DNA from: Zoogloeaceae bacterium | GTDB taxonomy: Bacteria > Pseudomonadota > Gammaproteobacteria > Burkholderiales > Rhodocyclaceae | DNA length: 46,850 nt | Direction of reading: 5' to 3' | NCBI GenBank assembly: GCA_031273565.1 | Contig: JAISRR010000027.1 | Coordinates: 1 to 46,850 of the forward strand | In this document: positions 35,477-45,059 of the stretch, one piece after another | Numbering within the stretch: position 1 is the first letter of the stretch | Layout: every line of letters starts with the position of its first letter | Made by a program: the position numbers and the translations under genes | Notes under the pieces: model-generated | What the model was told of the DNA's origin: nothing | Database searches by the model: none | Seen by the model: only the letters and a program-made list of their open reading frames with translations

Positions 35477-36879
35477 TGACGATTTTCTGCGGCATCATTG
35501 TCGGCCTTATCAGCCTTGGCCTGCTCATCAGTCCCTGGCCTTATCTTGCGCCGCTCGTGATTTTCGCCATCTTCGGCCTGCGCGCGCTGTATCGCCATCC
35601 GGACTGGGGGCTGCTTGGACTGGCCGCGCTGGTGCCGTTCGAGGGGTTGTTCCGGAATAACCTCCTCTCCGGGGCCAAGCTGATCGGCATATCGCTGATT
35701 GCCATTCTCTTGTTGCAACTCCTGCTGCGGCAACTGCCGCAGACCAACCTGCGCGGCAATCTCTGGCGTCCCCTGTGCCTCTTCCTGTTTTGCATGTTGA
35801 TGAGTACGCTGTTTACCGAAAACCTGCTGTTTTCCCTGAACAACTGGCGCGAACTTCTGATCGGCATGACGCTGTTTGGCATCACCTTGCTGGCCGGGCG
35901 TCAGATCAATCCCTTTTTGCTGTGTCGCCTGATTGCGCTGGGGGTTGTCGCTACCGCCCTGACGGCGCTGTTCTCAATCAAGCATCAGGTGGAAGGCCGC
36001 GCCGTTGGCCTGTTGCAGGACCCGAATTATTTCGCGCTCCTGATTGCCATCGCTTTCCCGCTGGCGATGCTGTCCGCGCTGCACGCGCGACAAACGCTGA
36101 CGCGCCTGTTCTGGGGGGGCGTCAGCCTTCTCCTGCTCATCGGCATGGTCAGGACCGATTCGCGTTCGGGATTGTTCGTCCTGATCCTGACCTGCGCCAT
36201 CGGCCTCTGGCAGCAGCGTGACAAGCTGCGCCGCCTGCGACCGCGTCACCTGGGGTTTGTCATGCTTGCCATTGCCATATTGACCCCCGTGTCGCTGATG
36301 TTGATGCCGCCTGAATATGTGGCGCGCGTCAAGTCCATCGCCAACCTGCAATCAGGGATTATCGCCAGCCAGGATACTTCTCTGGGCCGACGCGCCTCCT
36401 ATCTGGTGGTGGGCGCGCAAATGATGCGTGACAATCCGTTGCTGGGTTCCGGCCCCGGCACGTTTCCGCTGCGTTACGCGCAGAGCGGTTACGCCAAATT
36501 GTTTTCCGGACTCGAGGGGCAAATAGATTTGCTCCGGCGCGCGCACAACACCTATCTGGAAATTTTCAGCGAAATGGGCATTCCAGCCGGTCTGCTGTTT
36601 GTCAGCCTGCTGCTGCTGGGATTGCGCAATTTTGAACGCGCGCGGCAAATCTGGCGCGTCGACGAGCGGAAAAAATCCGACCTTGCCGCCCACCTTGGGT
36701 TGAGTCTGCTCGCCCTCTCACTGTTCCTGATGTTTTTGAGCCTGCCGAATCACAAATACCTGTGGTTGTTGCTCGCCCTGTCCTGTGTCCTGCGCCAGCA
36801 GGCGGAAGCCGCGCCAGCGAAGGACGCGATCGCGCCAGCCGCGCCGCGCGTTGCCAAAGGGGAGTGTTTTTCAACATGA
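35470..36879 (+). CDS. Wzy-like polysaccharide polymerase (O-antigen ligase family)
   Basis: A 469-residue inner-membrane protein with about 11-12 hydrophobic helices and the Wzy_C/O-antigen-ligase core: VRTDSRSGLFVLILTCAIG (about 225-243), a long loop with QDTSLGRRASYLVVGAQMMRDNPLLGSGPGTFPL, then RRAHNTYLEIFSEMGIPAG. In this setting it most likely polymerises lipid-linked repeat units. Ligase activity is an alternative, because the families share the fold. It overlaps its neighbours by seven and four bases. Confidence 0.88.
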   Translation: MLMTIFCGIIVGLISLGLLISPWPYLAPLVIFAIFGLRALYRHPDWGLLGLAALVPFEGLFRNNLLSGAKLIGISLIAILLLQLLLRQLPQTNLRGNLWRPLCLFLFCMLMSTLFTENLLFSLNNWRELLIGMTLFGITLLAGRQINPFLLCRLIALGVVATALTALFSIKHQVEGRAVGLLQDPNYFALLIAIAFPLAMLSALHARQTLTRLFWGGVSLLLLIGMVRTDSRSGLFVLILTCAIGLWQQRDKLRRLRPRHLGFVMLAIAILTPVSLMLMPPEYVARVKSIANLQSGIIASQDTSLGRRASYLVVGAQMMRDNPLLGSGPGTFPLRYAQSGYAKLFSGLEGQIDLLRRAHNTYLEIFSEMGIPAGLLFVSLLLLGLRNFERARQIWRVDERKKSDLAAHLGLSLLALSLFLMFLSLPNHKYLWLLLALSCVLRQQAEAAPAKDAIAPAAPRVAKGECFST

Positions 36880-37838
36880 AAGTCAGCGTCATCGTCCCGA
36901 TGTATAACGAGGCGCGTCACATCGTCCGCACGCTGGAGAGCGTGCGCCGGGCTGGCGAATTTGCCGGCGTGGCGTGCGAATTGCTGGTGATGGATAACGG
37001 TTCCGGCGATGATGGCCCGGCGCTTGCCGCCGGGTGTGGCGCGCGGGTGGATGTGCTTCCCGGCCTTTCCCTCGGCGCGTTGCGTAATCGCGGCGCGCAG
37101 ATGGCCAGCGGGGAGTGGCTGGCCTTTCTGGACGCCGACATTGAAGTGCCGCGCGACTGGTTCGCGCTCTGGCGGGAGATTGACGCACAGGGAGAAACGG
37201 ATGTCCTGGCGCTGGCCTGCAAAACGCCGCCATCCGCGCCCTGGTTCGCGCGCGTCTGGCAACAACGCAAGCATTCTCCCGCTCCGCGCCTGCAACCGCG
37301 GGACTGGCTGACGACACAAAACCTGTGCATGAGGCGCGATTGGTTCGCGCGTGTCGGCGGGTTCAATGAAAGCCTTATCACCGGTGAGGACAAAGATTTC
37401 ACCTTGCGTCTGCATCAGGCGGGCGTGCGTTTGAAGCTTCTTGCCGGATCATTCGTCTGGCATTGGGGCTATGAGGGCAGTTGGCGCGAGTGGCTGGGCA
37501 AGGAATTCTGGCGACAGGGTGGCGCGCTGCAATTGCTGGACGCCCATTTCGCCAGTCTGCGCCGCTGGCGTTTCCCGCTGCTCTGCCTGGGCACGGCGTT
37601 CTGCAGTCTGGCCGCGCCGCCGGCAGCCCTGACGGGTAAGCCCGCGTGGGCGGGACTCCTGCTTTTGCCGGGCGCGTTGATCGCATTGGGGCTGGCGCTG
37701 CGGCAAAGTCTGGCGTATCGCGCCCCCTTGTTCACCCTGCAACTCTGGATATTGCACTGGCTGCGCCTGCATGTGGGCGCGGCGGCATTGCTGGCGGCGT
37801 TGTGCAAACTCAGGATACAAAGACCGGAACGGACATGA
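36876..37838 (+). CDS. Glycosyltransferase family 2
   Basis: The ATG at 36876 (MKVSVIVPMYNEARHIV) overlaps the Wzy stop as ATGA; the longer ORF-track start runs back into wzy. The 320-residue GT-A enzyme shows PMYNEARHIVRTLESV, LLVMDNGSGDDGP, AFLDADIEVP (DxD-type) and GGFNESLITGEDKDFTLRLHQAG (ED motif). Two or three hydrophobic helices (from about 220) close the C-terminus and would tether it to the membrane. Substrate is unknown. Confidence 0.9.
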   Translation: MKVSVIVPMYNEARHIVRTLESVRRAGEFAGVACELLVMDNGSGDDGPALAAGCGARVDVLPGLSLGALRNRGAQMASGEWLAFLDADIEVPRDWFALWREIDAQGETDVLALACKTPPSAPWFARVWQQRKHSPAPRLQPRDWLTTQNLCMRRDWFARVGGFNESLITGEDKDFTLRLHQAGVRLKLLAGSFVWHWGYEGSWREWLGKEFWRQGGALQLLDAHFASLRRWRFPLLCLGTAFCSLAAPPAALTGKPAWAGLLLLPGALIALGLALRQSLAYRAPLFTLQLWILHWLRLHVGAAALLAALCKLRIQRPERT

Positions 37839-38986
37839 TGATGGAAATAATAATGGCGTTGTTCTGGTTCTGCCTGTTCCTGCCGTTTTACGCCTGGATT
37901 GGCTATCCGCTCAGTCTGGCGGCGCTCTGCCTGTTTGTTGGCAGGCGCAAAACGCCGGAGGTTGCGCCGGAGCCGGTCAGCATCATTATCGCGGCGTACA
38001 ACGAAGCCGGGCATATTGAGCAAACGCTGCGCGACCTGTTGGCGCAGCCGTATCCGGCAGACAGGGAAATCATTCTCGCCAGTGACGGTTCCGACGACGA
38101 TACCGTAGCCCGCGCCCGCGCAATCGCCGCCACCGCGCCTTGCGTCAAGGTGCTCGATCTGCCGCGTCAGGGCAAGGCGGCGGCGTTGAACGCCGCCGCG
38201 CGCGTGGCGCAATATGGGTTACTGGTGTTTACCGACGCTGATAATCGCTGGCAGGACGATATCCTCGCGCGCCTGCTTGCGCCTTTTGCCGATCCGGAAG
38301 TGGGGTGCTGTGCCGGCAACGTGCAGATTCCCCGCGCCGGACACGCCCTGAGCCTTGGCGACCAGCTTTATCGCCATTACGAAACCTGGCTGCGTGAGGC
38401 GGAAAACCGCGTCGGCTGCGTGGCCTCCGCCGATGGCGCATTGCTGGCGCTGCGTCGGGAATTGTTCCAGGAAGTACCCGGCGAAGTGACCGACGATTTT
38501 TTCCTCAGCACCTGCGCGCCGATGGCCGGTAAACGCATCATCTACGTGCGACAGGCGCGCGTGTTCGAGCGCGGCGTGGACGCGGCCGCCCGTCAATTCC
38601 ACCGCCGGGTGCGCGTCACGGTGGGCGGTTTGCAAAGTCTGACAGTGCGTCGCGGGTTGATGAATCCGCTGCGGCACGGCTTTTATGCCATCGCGCTCAT
38701 CAGCCACAAACTGCTACGCCGCCTCGCGCCGACGTTGTTGCTGCCGCTCCTGGTTTGCAACCTGCTGCTGTGGGAGACCGGATATTTCTACCGTTTCACC
38801 CTGATCGCGCAACTCCTTGCTTACGCCGTTGGCCTCGTCGGTCTGCTTGACCATCAGGGGCGTCTGCCCAAACCGTTTCGGCTCGCCGGTTTTCTGCTGG
38901 TGACGCTGGCGGGCATGAGTGTCGGACTCCTGCAATTTTTATGCGGGCGTCGGTACGGTTTGTGGGTTCCACAGCGGAATCGTTGA
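37835..38986 (+). CDS. Membrane glycosyltransferase family 2
   Basis: A 383-residue GT2 with an N-terminal membrane helix (MMMEIIMALFWFCLFLPFYAW), the catalytic GT-A domain (VSIIIAAYNEAGHIEQTL, SDGSDDDTV, GKAAALNAAA, FTDADNRW, EVTDDFFLS, and a Q/RRVRV element similar to QxxRW) and three to four C-terminal helices. This layout is like processive or export-linked synthases, but such proteins also act as ordinary repeat-unit transferases. The start at 37835 overlaps the previous stop. Confidence 0.88.
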   Translation: MMMEIIMALFWFCLFLPFYAWIGYPLSLAALCLFVGRRKTPEVAPEPVSIIIAAYNEAGHIEQTLRDLLAQPYPADREIILASDGSDDDTVARARAIAATAPCVKVLDLPRQGKAAALNAAARVAQYGLLVFTDADNRWQDDILARLLAPFADPEVGCCAGNVQIPRAGHALSLGDQLYRHYETWLREAENRVGCVASADGALLALRRELFQEVPGEVTDDFFLSTCAPMAGKRIIYVRQARVFERGVDAAARQFHRRVRVTVGGLQSLTVRRGLMNPLRHGFYAIALISHKLLRRLAPTLLLPLLVCNLLLWETGYFYRFTLIAQLLAYAVGLVGLLDHQGRLPKPFRLAGFLLVTLAGMSVGLLQFLCGRRYGLWVPQRNR

Positions 38987-39987
38987 TGATGTCCATCGCC
39001 GTCACCCTGAAAAACCTCATCGGTCGCGCCCATTTCGCGTTCCCCTGGGGGCGTCGCGCCCTGAGCCGCCGTGGTGTGGTGCTGATGCTGCACCGGGTGC
39101 TGGCCAGCGAACACGAGGCCGCCTGGCCGCATCGCCGGGGAATGTGCATCGGGCGCGAATCTTTCGCGCAACTGCTCGACTGGCTGCGCCAGCACTTCGA
39201 TTGTGTGCCGCTGGAACAATTGCTGGCGCAACCTGCGGGCGTCCGCCCGCGTGTGGCCTTGACCTTTGATGACGGCTGGCGCGACAACTTCGAGCTGGCG
39301 TTTCCGCTGCTGCAACAGCACGGCATTCCGGCCAGCATTTTTCTTTCCACCGGGCTGATCGGCGACGCGGCGCAGCCGTCGCGCAATTTCTGGTGGGAAA
39401 TCATCAGCGACACGCTGTGGCGGGCGCCGCAATCGCCTGCCGCCAGACGCCTGCTCGAGGCCCTGCGCGCGATTGGCGCGCCAGCGCCGCGCCTGTTGCT
39501 TCAGGATGAAGCAAGCCATCGGCGCAGTCGCCTGCTTGCCAGTTATCTGATGATGCTGATCCGGCTGCCCGCAGCAAAATTGCAGGCGATCGCCGATGCC
39601 CTGCCGGTGACGCAGACTTCGCATGCCCTGGACTGGGAACAGGTGCGCGATATGGAAGATTCCGGTCTGGTGCGTTTCGGGCCGCACAGTGTCAGCCATG
39701 CCATCCTCACCACCCTGGACGACGCCAGCCTGCGCGCTGAATTGGCGGATTCCCACGCGGCGCTACAGGCGCATTGCCGTCAGCCGCTGCCGGTATATTG
39801 CTACCCTTATGGCATTCACGACGAACGGGTGCGGCAAGCCGTCGCCGAGCTGGGTTACCGTTACGCGCTGGCATCGCAACGGGGATTGCTCGGCCCTGAC
39901 AGCGAGCGGCTGGCGCTGCCGCGCATCAATGTTGGCGGTCATGCGTACCTTGCCTGGCGACTGTTTCGCGGAGCCTGGGCATGCTGA
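38986..39987 (+). CDS. Polysaccharide deacetylase (NodB fold)
   Basis: A 333-residue carbohydrate esterase family 4-like protein. Motif 1 is ALTFDDGWRDN (about 91-101) with the catalytic and metal-binding Asp pair; motif 2 is GPHSVSHAIL (about 230-239), an HxxxH metal site. VYCYPYGIHDERVRQAV supplies the later YPYG motif. No signal peptide is evident, so it may act on lipid-linked intermediates in the cytoplasm, as in other EPS clusters. I use 38986, where the ATG overlaps the previous stop, over the ORF-track start at 38941. Confidence 0.88.
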   Translation: MMSIAVTLKNLIGRAHFAFPWGRRALSRRGVVLMLHRVLASEHEAAWPHRRGMCIGRESFAQLLDWLRQHFDCVPLEQLLAQPAGVRPRVALTFDDGWRDNFELAFPLLQQHGIPASIFLSTGLIGDAAQPSRNFWWEIISDTLWRAPQSPAARRLLEALRAIGAPAPRLLLQDEASHRRSRLLASYLMMLIRLPAAKLQAIADALPVTQTSHALDWEQVRDMEDSGLVRFGPHSVSHAILTTLDDASLRAELADSHAALQAHCRQPLPVYCYPYGIHDERVRQAVAELGYRYALASQRGLLGPDSERLALPRINVGGHAYLAWRLFRGAWAC

Positions 39988-41312
39988 TGAAACGCGGTTC
40001 TTTTTTCAGCAACATGATCCTGAGCGTGGGCACCCGCGTGCTGATGACGCTCCTGCGTCTGGTGCGCAACATTCTGCTGGCGCGTCTGCTCGGCCCGGCG
40101 GATCGCGGCCTGTTTGCCCTCCTGAACGCGCTGCCGGAGCTTGTCGCGGCGATTACCAGCGGCGGTCTCAATACCGCCATTGGCTACCAGATGGCGCACC
40201 GCCGCTCCATTGGCGCGCTGCTCACACAGTTACTGGTTTACGGCTGCCTGCCCGCCACCTTGCTGACCCTGACGGCGGTGGCCTTGTTGCGCGGCGTCGG
40301 CGAGGATTGGGAATTGACCCGCCAGCTTGCGGAACAACTGGGAACGCTGGCCTGGCTGTTGCTTCTGGCGGTGCCGCTGGTAGTGTGCAAGAGCGGGCTT
40401 CTGACCCTGCACAATGCGGATGGTCGCGTCGAGGTGTTCAATGCCCTGCGCTTGCTGGAATCTTTTGTGCCGCTTCTGCTTTTCATCCTCCTCTGGCTGG
40501 CGTTGCCCCGCGCCCTGATGGCGGCGTTGAGCAGTTGGCTGCTCGGGCTTATGGTCGTGGTCGTAGTCGGCGTGTGCTGGTTGGCGCGGTTCCACAGCCT
40601 GCGTCTATGCTGGCAACCGAAACAGCAAAAAGAACTGTTGCAATACGGCGCCAGCAGTCATCCCGAAGTGCTGTTCCAGCAACTGCTGCTTCGCGCCGAT
40701 TATCTGCTGGTGGGCGCTTTTTTGTCGCCAGGCGCGCTCGGTCACTACGCCATGGCCAGCGCCGCCGCCGAATTGCTGCTGATTGTGCCCGAAGCCGTCA
40801 CAACGCCATTGATGAAGCGTCTGTTGCAGCAGGAAGAAGGCATGGAAAAACTCACGCCATTGGCGCTGCGCCTGACGGCCACCGTCATGTTCTGCGCCTG
40901 TGTCGGCATGGCGCTGACGGGCAAATGGCTGATTGTCACCCTGTTCGGCATCGCTTACGCCCCGGCCTATCCGGCATTGCTGGCGCTGTTGCCGGGTCTC
41001 TTCTGCCTTTGCTATGCGAGCATCCTGCGCCTTGACCTGCTCGGCAAGCGGCGACCGGGCAGCCTGTCACTGATTACGGGCGGGGCAGCGGCGCTGAATC
41101 TGCTGCTCAATTTCTGGCTGATTCCGCGTCTGGGCATCGTGGGCGCGGGCGTCGCCTCGTCTGTGGCCTATTTCGTCGCTGCGGTTGCCATGTTGCGGCT
41201 GTATTGCAGGCTCAGCGGCATATCTGGCACACGCCTGCTGTTTATGTTGCCCGACGACATCACGAATCTACGCATCATGCTGCGCGGGCAGCGCAAGGAG
41301 AAGACATGTTGA
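39981..41312 (+). CDS. Wzx-like oligosaccharide flippase
   Basis: A 443-residue protein with roughly 12 hydrophobic helices in the MVF/polysaccharide-transport pattern. The N-terminus has NMILSVGTRVLMTLLRLVRNILLARLLGPADRGLFALL, a hallmark of flippases; the second half begins with YGASSHPEVLFQQLLLRADYLLVGAFLSPGALGHYAMA. It would move lipid-linked repeat units to the periplasmic face for the Wzy-like polymerase. It overlaps both neighbours by seven bases. Confidence 0.9.
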   Translation: MLMKRGSFFSNMILSVGTRVLMTLLRLVRNILLARLLGPADRGLFALLNALPELVAAITSGGLNTAIGYQMAHRRSIGALLTQLLVYGCLPATLLTLTAVALLRGVGEDWELTRQLAEQLGTLAWLLLLAVPLVVCKSGLLTLHNADGRVEVFNALRLLESFVPLLLFILLWLALPRALMAALSSWLLGLMVVVVVGVCWLARFHSLRLCWQPKQQKELLQYGASSHPEVLFQQLLLRADYLLVGAFLSPGALGHYAMASAAAELLLIVPEAVTTPLMKRLLQQEEGMEKLTPLALRLTATVMFCACVGMALTGKWLIVTLFGIAYAPAYPALLALLPGLFCLCYASILRLDLLGKRRPGSLSLITGGAAALNLLLNFWLIPRLGIVGAGVASSVAYFVAAVAMLRLYCRLSGISGTRLLFMLPDDITNLRIMLRGQRKEKTC

Positions 41313-43267
41313 AACGAAAAGTATTCTGGATGAAGATGATCCTGTTCCTGTTGTGCGGACTGACGTTCGCTCTGGTATTCATGCCGCAGAGCGACGCCAT
41401 GGAATGGAGCGCCATTCGTGACGGCAGTCTGTACCTGCGCGCCGACCGCGCGGAAACCCTGCAAGTGCGCTGGAACGCCGCCTGGCAGGCGGAAGCTAAT
41501 CGCGAGCAGATTTATCTGCTGAAGGGGGATGGCAGCCTGCAGGAACAGCTCGACATCCACGCCGATAAGACGCAGGGCGAGCATGACTTCGCTCTGAAGC
41601 CGGATGGCGCCGACTACCGTCTGGGTATTCCGGGTTACAGTTTTCGCAATTATCGCGTTCGCCACGATGACGCCATCGCCGCGCAGTTTGAGCCGGCCAA
41701 AGTGCATTTTTCCGTTGACGCGCCGCGTGACGCCGAGTTGTACTTTCGCGTGGCGGCCAACAAATCCGCCATACTGAATGGTAAGCATCACGGCGGCGTC
41801 AGCGCGCTACAGGCGACACGCCTGTCTGACGCGACGACAGTGCGCCTGAATTTACAGAGCCATGCGCGCTACGGGGCTTTCGACAGAGTGTCGTTACCCG
41901 TGTCGCGACAAGACGAAATCTGGCGATTGAAACTCGAAGGGCAGGGCAAGGCGGCATTCTGGCTGGACGGTGTCGCCAATCTGTTTGCGCAGAAGGCGGA
42001 ACATCTGCATCCGCTGAGGCAGACGCCCGGTCATGTCACGCTGCGCCTCAAGGAAAACGTACTCGGGCCGACGCCGAAACTGGGGGTTGCCCTGCCCTAC
42101 GCGATGCTGCCGGAAGCGGTGCTCGATTCGCTGGAGATCTTGAAGCCACAGGCGGCGACGTTTTACAGTTTCGGCGACGCGCTCGCCAGAAATCCGGGGC
42201 GTGAAGTTCCCCTGCGCCGCCTGTACGTCGAACGCTTCGGCATCAAACATGACATTACCCTGTTGGCCAACACGGAACGTCGCGCCGTACTCACCGCCGA
42301 CCCGCAAACCCTGAATGGAATCAACATCTGGCTTGCCGACCGCATCAAGCAAAACTCTGGCGGTAGGCATTATCTGGCTTTTGCCGATGAGCCCAATCTG
42401 AATTATCCGGATTACGCCAGTTTCAGCCGCTATTGCGACGCGCTGCTGGCGTGGACTGCGCGGGAGACGCAGAAAATTCAGGCGGCGCGCGCCGCCGGTG
42501 TGCGTATTGCCGAACCCGCCAGTTCGCGCTTCCTCGACGGCCCCTTCCATGACGACGCCGCCCGTCGCCGTGGCATCGACTGGGCGCGCGACCTGCTCAA
42601 GAAATATGATAAAAACATTGACGCCGTCGCCTGGCACGAATGGATGACGCGCGATTTGTTCGCCACCCGGCGCTACCGCGACAACGTCCTGGCCGCTGCC
42701 CAACTGGTTGGGCGAGATGTCGACGGTCGTCCGAGAAAAGCCCTGTTAATCGGTCAGACCAACATTTCCAGCGGTTCCTCCATCAGTCCCTACCAGCAGG
42801 AGGGCCAGTTTGCGGCGCTGTGGTGGGCGTCAGTGGTCATCAACGCTGCTCAGGACGGTCTGCTGGATATGCTCAACTGGTTTCCGGCCATCGATGACGC
42901 GGGTCATCCCAAGGGCATGATGCGGGAAAATGGCGCGCTCAGGCCGGTCGGTCTCGCCCAGGCGTTTATCCGGCGGCACTGGTTGCCACAGGTGGAAGCG
43001 CTGGACAACGACGCTTTTGAAGTCGATGCCCTTGCCATGCGCGATGTCGGGCGTCGTAGTTTGATTGGCGTCAACAAGAGCGTGCGTGTACAGCAGGTGC
43101 GTCTGGAGAATGCCAGTGAGCTGTGCCGGGATAACGCGGGCGCAAGACTCGAACTGTTCGGCCCGGATCAGCGTGTGCGCGTGACAACACTGAATTGCAG
43201 CGGTGCGCATCCGGAACTGAGATTGCCCGGACAAACCCTGTTTGCGCTGGTCTGGAGGAAAACATGA
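41306..43267 (+). CDS. Exported or anchored protein with glycosidase-like region
   Basis: I do not recognise the family with certainty. The start at 41306 (MLKRKVFWMKMILFLLCGL) has AAGGAG six bases upstream and an N-terminal hydrophobic helix that is a signal or anchor. Of 653 residues, about 35-260 look beta-rich and about 265-560 look like a (beta/alpha)8 barrel. ADEPNLNYPDY (about 360) recalls the acid/base Glu of clan-A glycosidases (xEPN), and VAWHEWMTRDLF (about 438) offers another conserved-looking Glu. The last 80 residues look like a small beta domain. In an EPS operon a polysaccharide-trimming hydrolase is the obvious guess. Confidence 0.6.
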   Translation: MLKRKVFWMKMILFLLCGLTFALVFMPQSDAMEWSAIRDGSLYLRADRAETLQVRWNAAWQAEANREQIYLLKGDGSLQEQLDIHADKTQGEHDFALKPDGADYRLGIPGYSFRNYRVRHDDAIAAQFEPAKVHFSVDAPRDAELYFRVAANKSAILNGKHHGGVSALQATRLSDATTVRLNLQSHARYGAFDRVSLPVSRQDEIWRLKLEGQGKAAFWLDGVANLFAQKAEHLHPLRQTPGHVTLRLKENVLGPTPKLGVALPYAMLPEAVLDSLEILKPQAATFYSFGDALARNPGREVPLRRLYVERFGIKHDITLLANTERRAVLTADPQTLNGINIWLADRIKQNSGGRHYLAFADEPNLNYPDYASFSRYCDALLAWTARETQKIQAARAAGVRIAEPASSRFLDGPFHDDAARRRGIDWARDLLKKYDKNIDAVAWHEWMTRDLFATRRYRDNVLAAAQLVGRDVDGRPRKALLIGQTNISSGSSISPYQQEGQFAALWWASVVINAAQDGLLDMLNWFPAIDDAGHPKGMMRENGALRPVGLAQAFIRRHWLPQVEALDNDAFEVDALAMRDVGRRSLIGVNKSVRVQQVRLENASELCRDNAGARLELFGPDQRVRVTTLNCSGAHPELRLPGQTLFALVWRKT

Positions 43268-43941
43268 GTTCTATCGCCGGGTTGTTCGGAAAAATCAGGC
43301 GCAAAGGCTGGCGCGGCACGCTGCGAATTTTGTGCGAGCGTTTCATTTATCGCCGTTGGGAACTCGTCATGCTGGAACGCCCGCTGGACATCGCGCCGCC
43401 GATGCGGCTGAGCGCGCAGCGTTGGCGGCACACGCGCATCAGCCCGGAAACGTTGCCAAAGCTGGAAAAATATTTTTCGCGCTATCTTCCCGCCGTGCGC
43501 GAACTGCTTGCCCGTGGACTGCGCGGCGACATGTTTCTGAATGATGAGGGTGACGCCATCGGCATGATGTGGGTGAGTTTTCAGGACTATTACGACAATC
43601 ATCTCTACCACTGCTGGGTGCGTCTGCCGCCAGGTTGCATGTACCAGTTCGCCGGTGAAATCGCGCCGCCCTGGCGGGGCGTTGGCCTCCCTCTGCTGGG
43701 CATGTGCATTGCCTGCGAAGAATTCCCGCAACTGGGTTATCACGCCGTGCGCTCGCTGGTAGACACCAGCAACCTGCCCGCGCTGACCCTGCACATCCGC
43801 CTGGGTTTTCGTGAAATCGGTGAAGTGACCCATGCCTACCGCCTGTTGCGCTTTCTGCATTTTTCCCGCACCCGCCCTTACCACGAGCCGCGTTTTCTGC
43901 ATCTGCGCAAAAAGGGCAGCCGTCTTCTGCCACAAGAATGA
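43264..43941 (+). CDS. GNAT-like acetyltransferase in EPS operon
   Basis: A 225-residue protein starting MSSIAGLFGKIRRKGWRG at 43264, overlapping the previous stop (ATGA), with GGAGG nearby. The C-terminal two-thirds look like a GNAT fold: GDMFLNDEGDAIGMMWVSF for the central strands, APPWRGVGLPLLGMCIACEEF as a weak acetyl-CoA loop (R/Q-x-x-G-x-G/A), and LVDTSNLPALTLHIRLGFREIGEV, a typical GNAT end with N...A...LGF. It probably decorates the polysaccharide or a precursor; substrate unknown. Confidence 0.72.
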   Translation: MSSIAGLFGKIRRKGWRGTLRILCERFIYRRWELVMLERPLDIAPPMRLSAQRWRHTRISPETLPKLEKYFSRYLPAVRELLARGLRGDMFLNDEGDAIGMMWVSFQDYYDNHLYHCWVRLPPGCMYQFAGEIAPPWRGVGLPLLGMCIACEEFPQLGYHAVRSLVDTSNLPALTLHIRLGFREIGEVTHAYRLLRFLHFSRTRPYHEPRFLHLRKKGSRLLPQE

Positions 43942-45059
43942 ACGGGACACCGCATTTTGTCTGGTACGCTGATCTGGCGACACCATCATTTCCGGCGGAC
44001 GCTTATGAAAACCTGCTTGCCCGTCTGCCGGATGCCACGCCCTTCAATCGTCTTGCCTGGCTGCGCGCTGCGGCGAACGCTTCGGGCGCGCCTCGTCTGG
44101 CCGTGCTGACGGCCTGGCGGGAGGCGCGCATGACGCTGTGCCTGCCGCTCATTCATTGCCGCGAGCGCAAGGCCGGCCTGCCGTTTTGGGTGGTGCGCCA
44201 TCTCGGTTATCCGCTGACCGACCGTATCGTTCTGGCCGTTGAACCGGGGCAGGCGGAAACGCTTGCGGCAGCCTTGCCGCATATCCGCCGCAAGCTGCCG
44301 CACACGTTGCTGCAACTGGATGAACTCCTTGCCACGCCCGAAGGTGACGCAGGGCTTGCCGTCTGGGGACAGCGTAGTTTTCTCTGGAAAAGCGAGCGCG
44401 GCTGCCGGACGCCCGTGCATGGCATTGATGAACAAGACCTGCGGGAACCGTCAGGCCCCCCGCGTTACAAGCTGCGCCGCGCGCGGCGGCGTTGTGACGC
44501 CATCGGCGCGGCGCTGCGGCGGGTACGCCCGAAGGTCGATGACATCGACGCGCTCGTCACGGCCCTCAGCGCGGTTGAACAGGCCAGTTGGAAGGGCGCG
44601 CAAGGCGTCGGCATCTTCAGTCCCGGACGCGCGGCATGGATGCGTGAAGCCTTGCGCCAACTGGCGGCTGAAGATCGGGTGCGCGCGGTGTTGCTGGAAC
44701 ATGAAGGCCGTTGCGTCAGTTATCGCCTTGGCTTTCTGGAAAACGGTCGTTTGTATGACTACAACCTTGCCTTCCTTCCCGATTACGCCAGCCTCGGCAG
44801 CGGTCGCCTGCTGCTGGATGAATGGATACGCTGGGGCGTGGATGACGGCTGGCGCGCGATAGACGCTTCCCGCGTCAGCCGCGAGCGTTCCCGCCACCAG
44901 TTGCACGAGCGCATGAGCGGCGCCATTGAACATCGCCAATGGCGCTTTTATCCGTATCGCCCCGACGCGCTGGCGCTGGCCTGCGCCCACGGCGTCTGGC
45001 GATACCTGTTGAAACCCTGTCTCAGAAAATATATCCGGAAACAATACACCCCATCATGA
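43938..45059 (+). CDS. FemAB/BioF2-like GNAT-fold acyltransferase
   Basis: A 373-residue two-lobed protein. The first lobe has [26 protein letters not shown]; the second has [79 protein letters not shown]. This matches the BioF2-like acetyltransferase domain (FemAB relatives), common in exopolysaccharide clusters. The acyl donor and target are unknown. It overlaps both neighbours by four bases. Confidence 0.82.
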   Translation: MNGTPHFVWYADLATPSFPADAYENLLARLPDATPFNRLAWLRAAANASGAPRLAVLTAWREARMTLCLPLIHCRERKAGLPFWVVRHLGYPLTDRIVLAVEPGQAETLAAALPHIRRKLPHTLLQLDELLATPEGDAGLAVWGQRSFLWKSERGCRTPVHGIDEQDLREPSGPPRYKLRRARRRCDAIGAALRRVRPKVDDIDALVTALSAVEQASWKGAQGVGIFSPGRAAWMREALRQLAAEDRVRAVLLEHEGRCVSYRLGFLENGRLYDYNLAFLPDYASLGSGRLLLDEWIRWGVDDGWRAIDASRVSRERSRHQLHERMSGAIEHRQWRFYPYRPDALALACAHGVWRYLLKPCLRKYIRKQYTPS

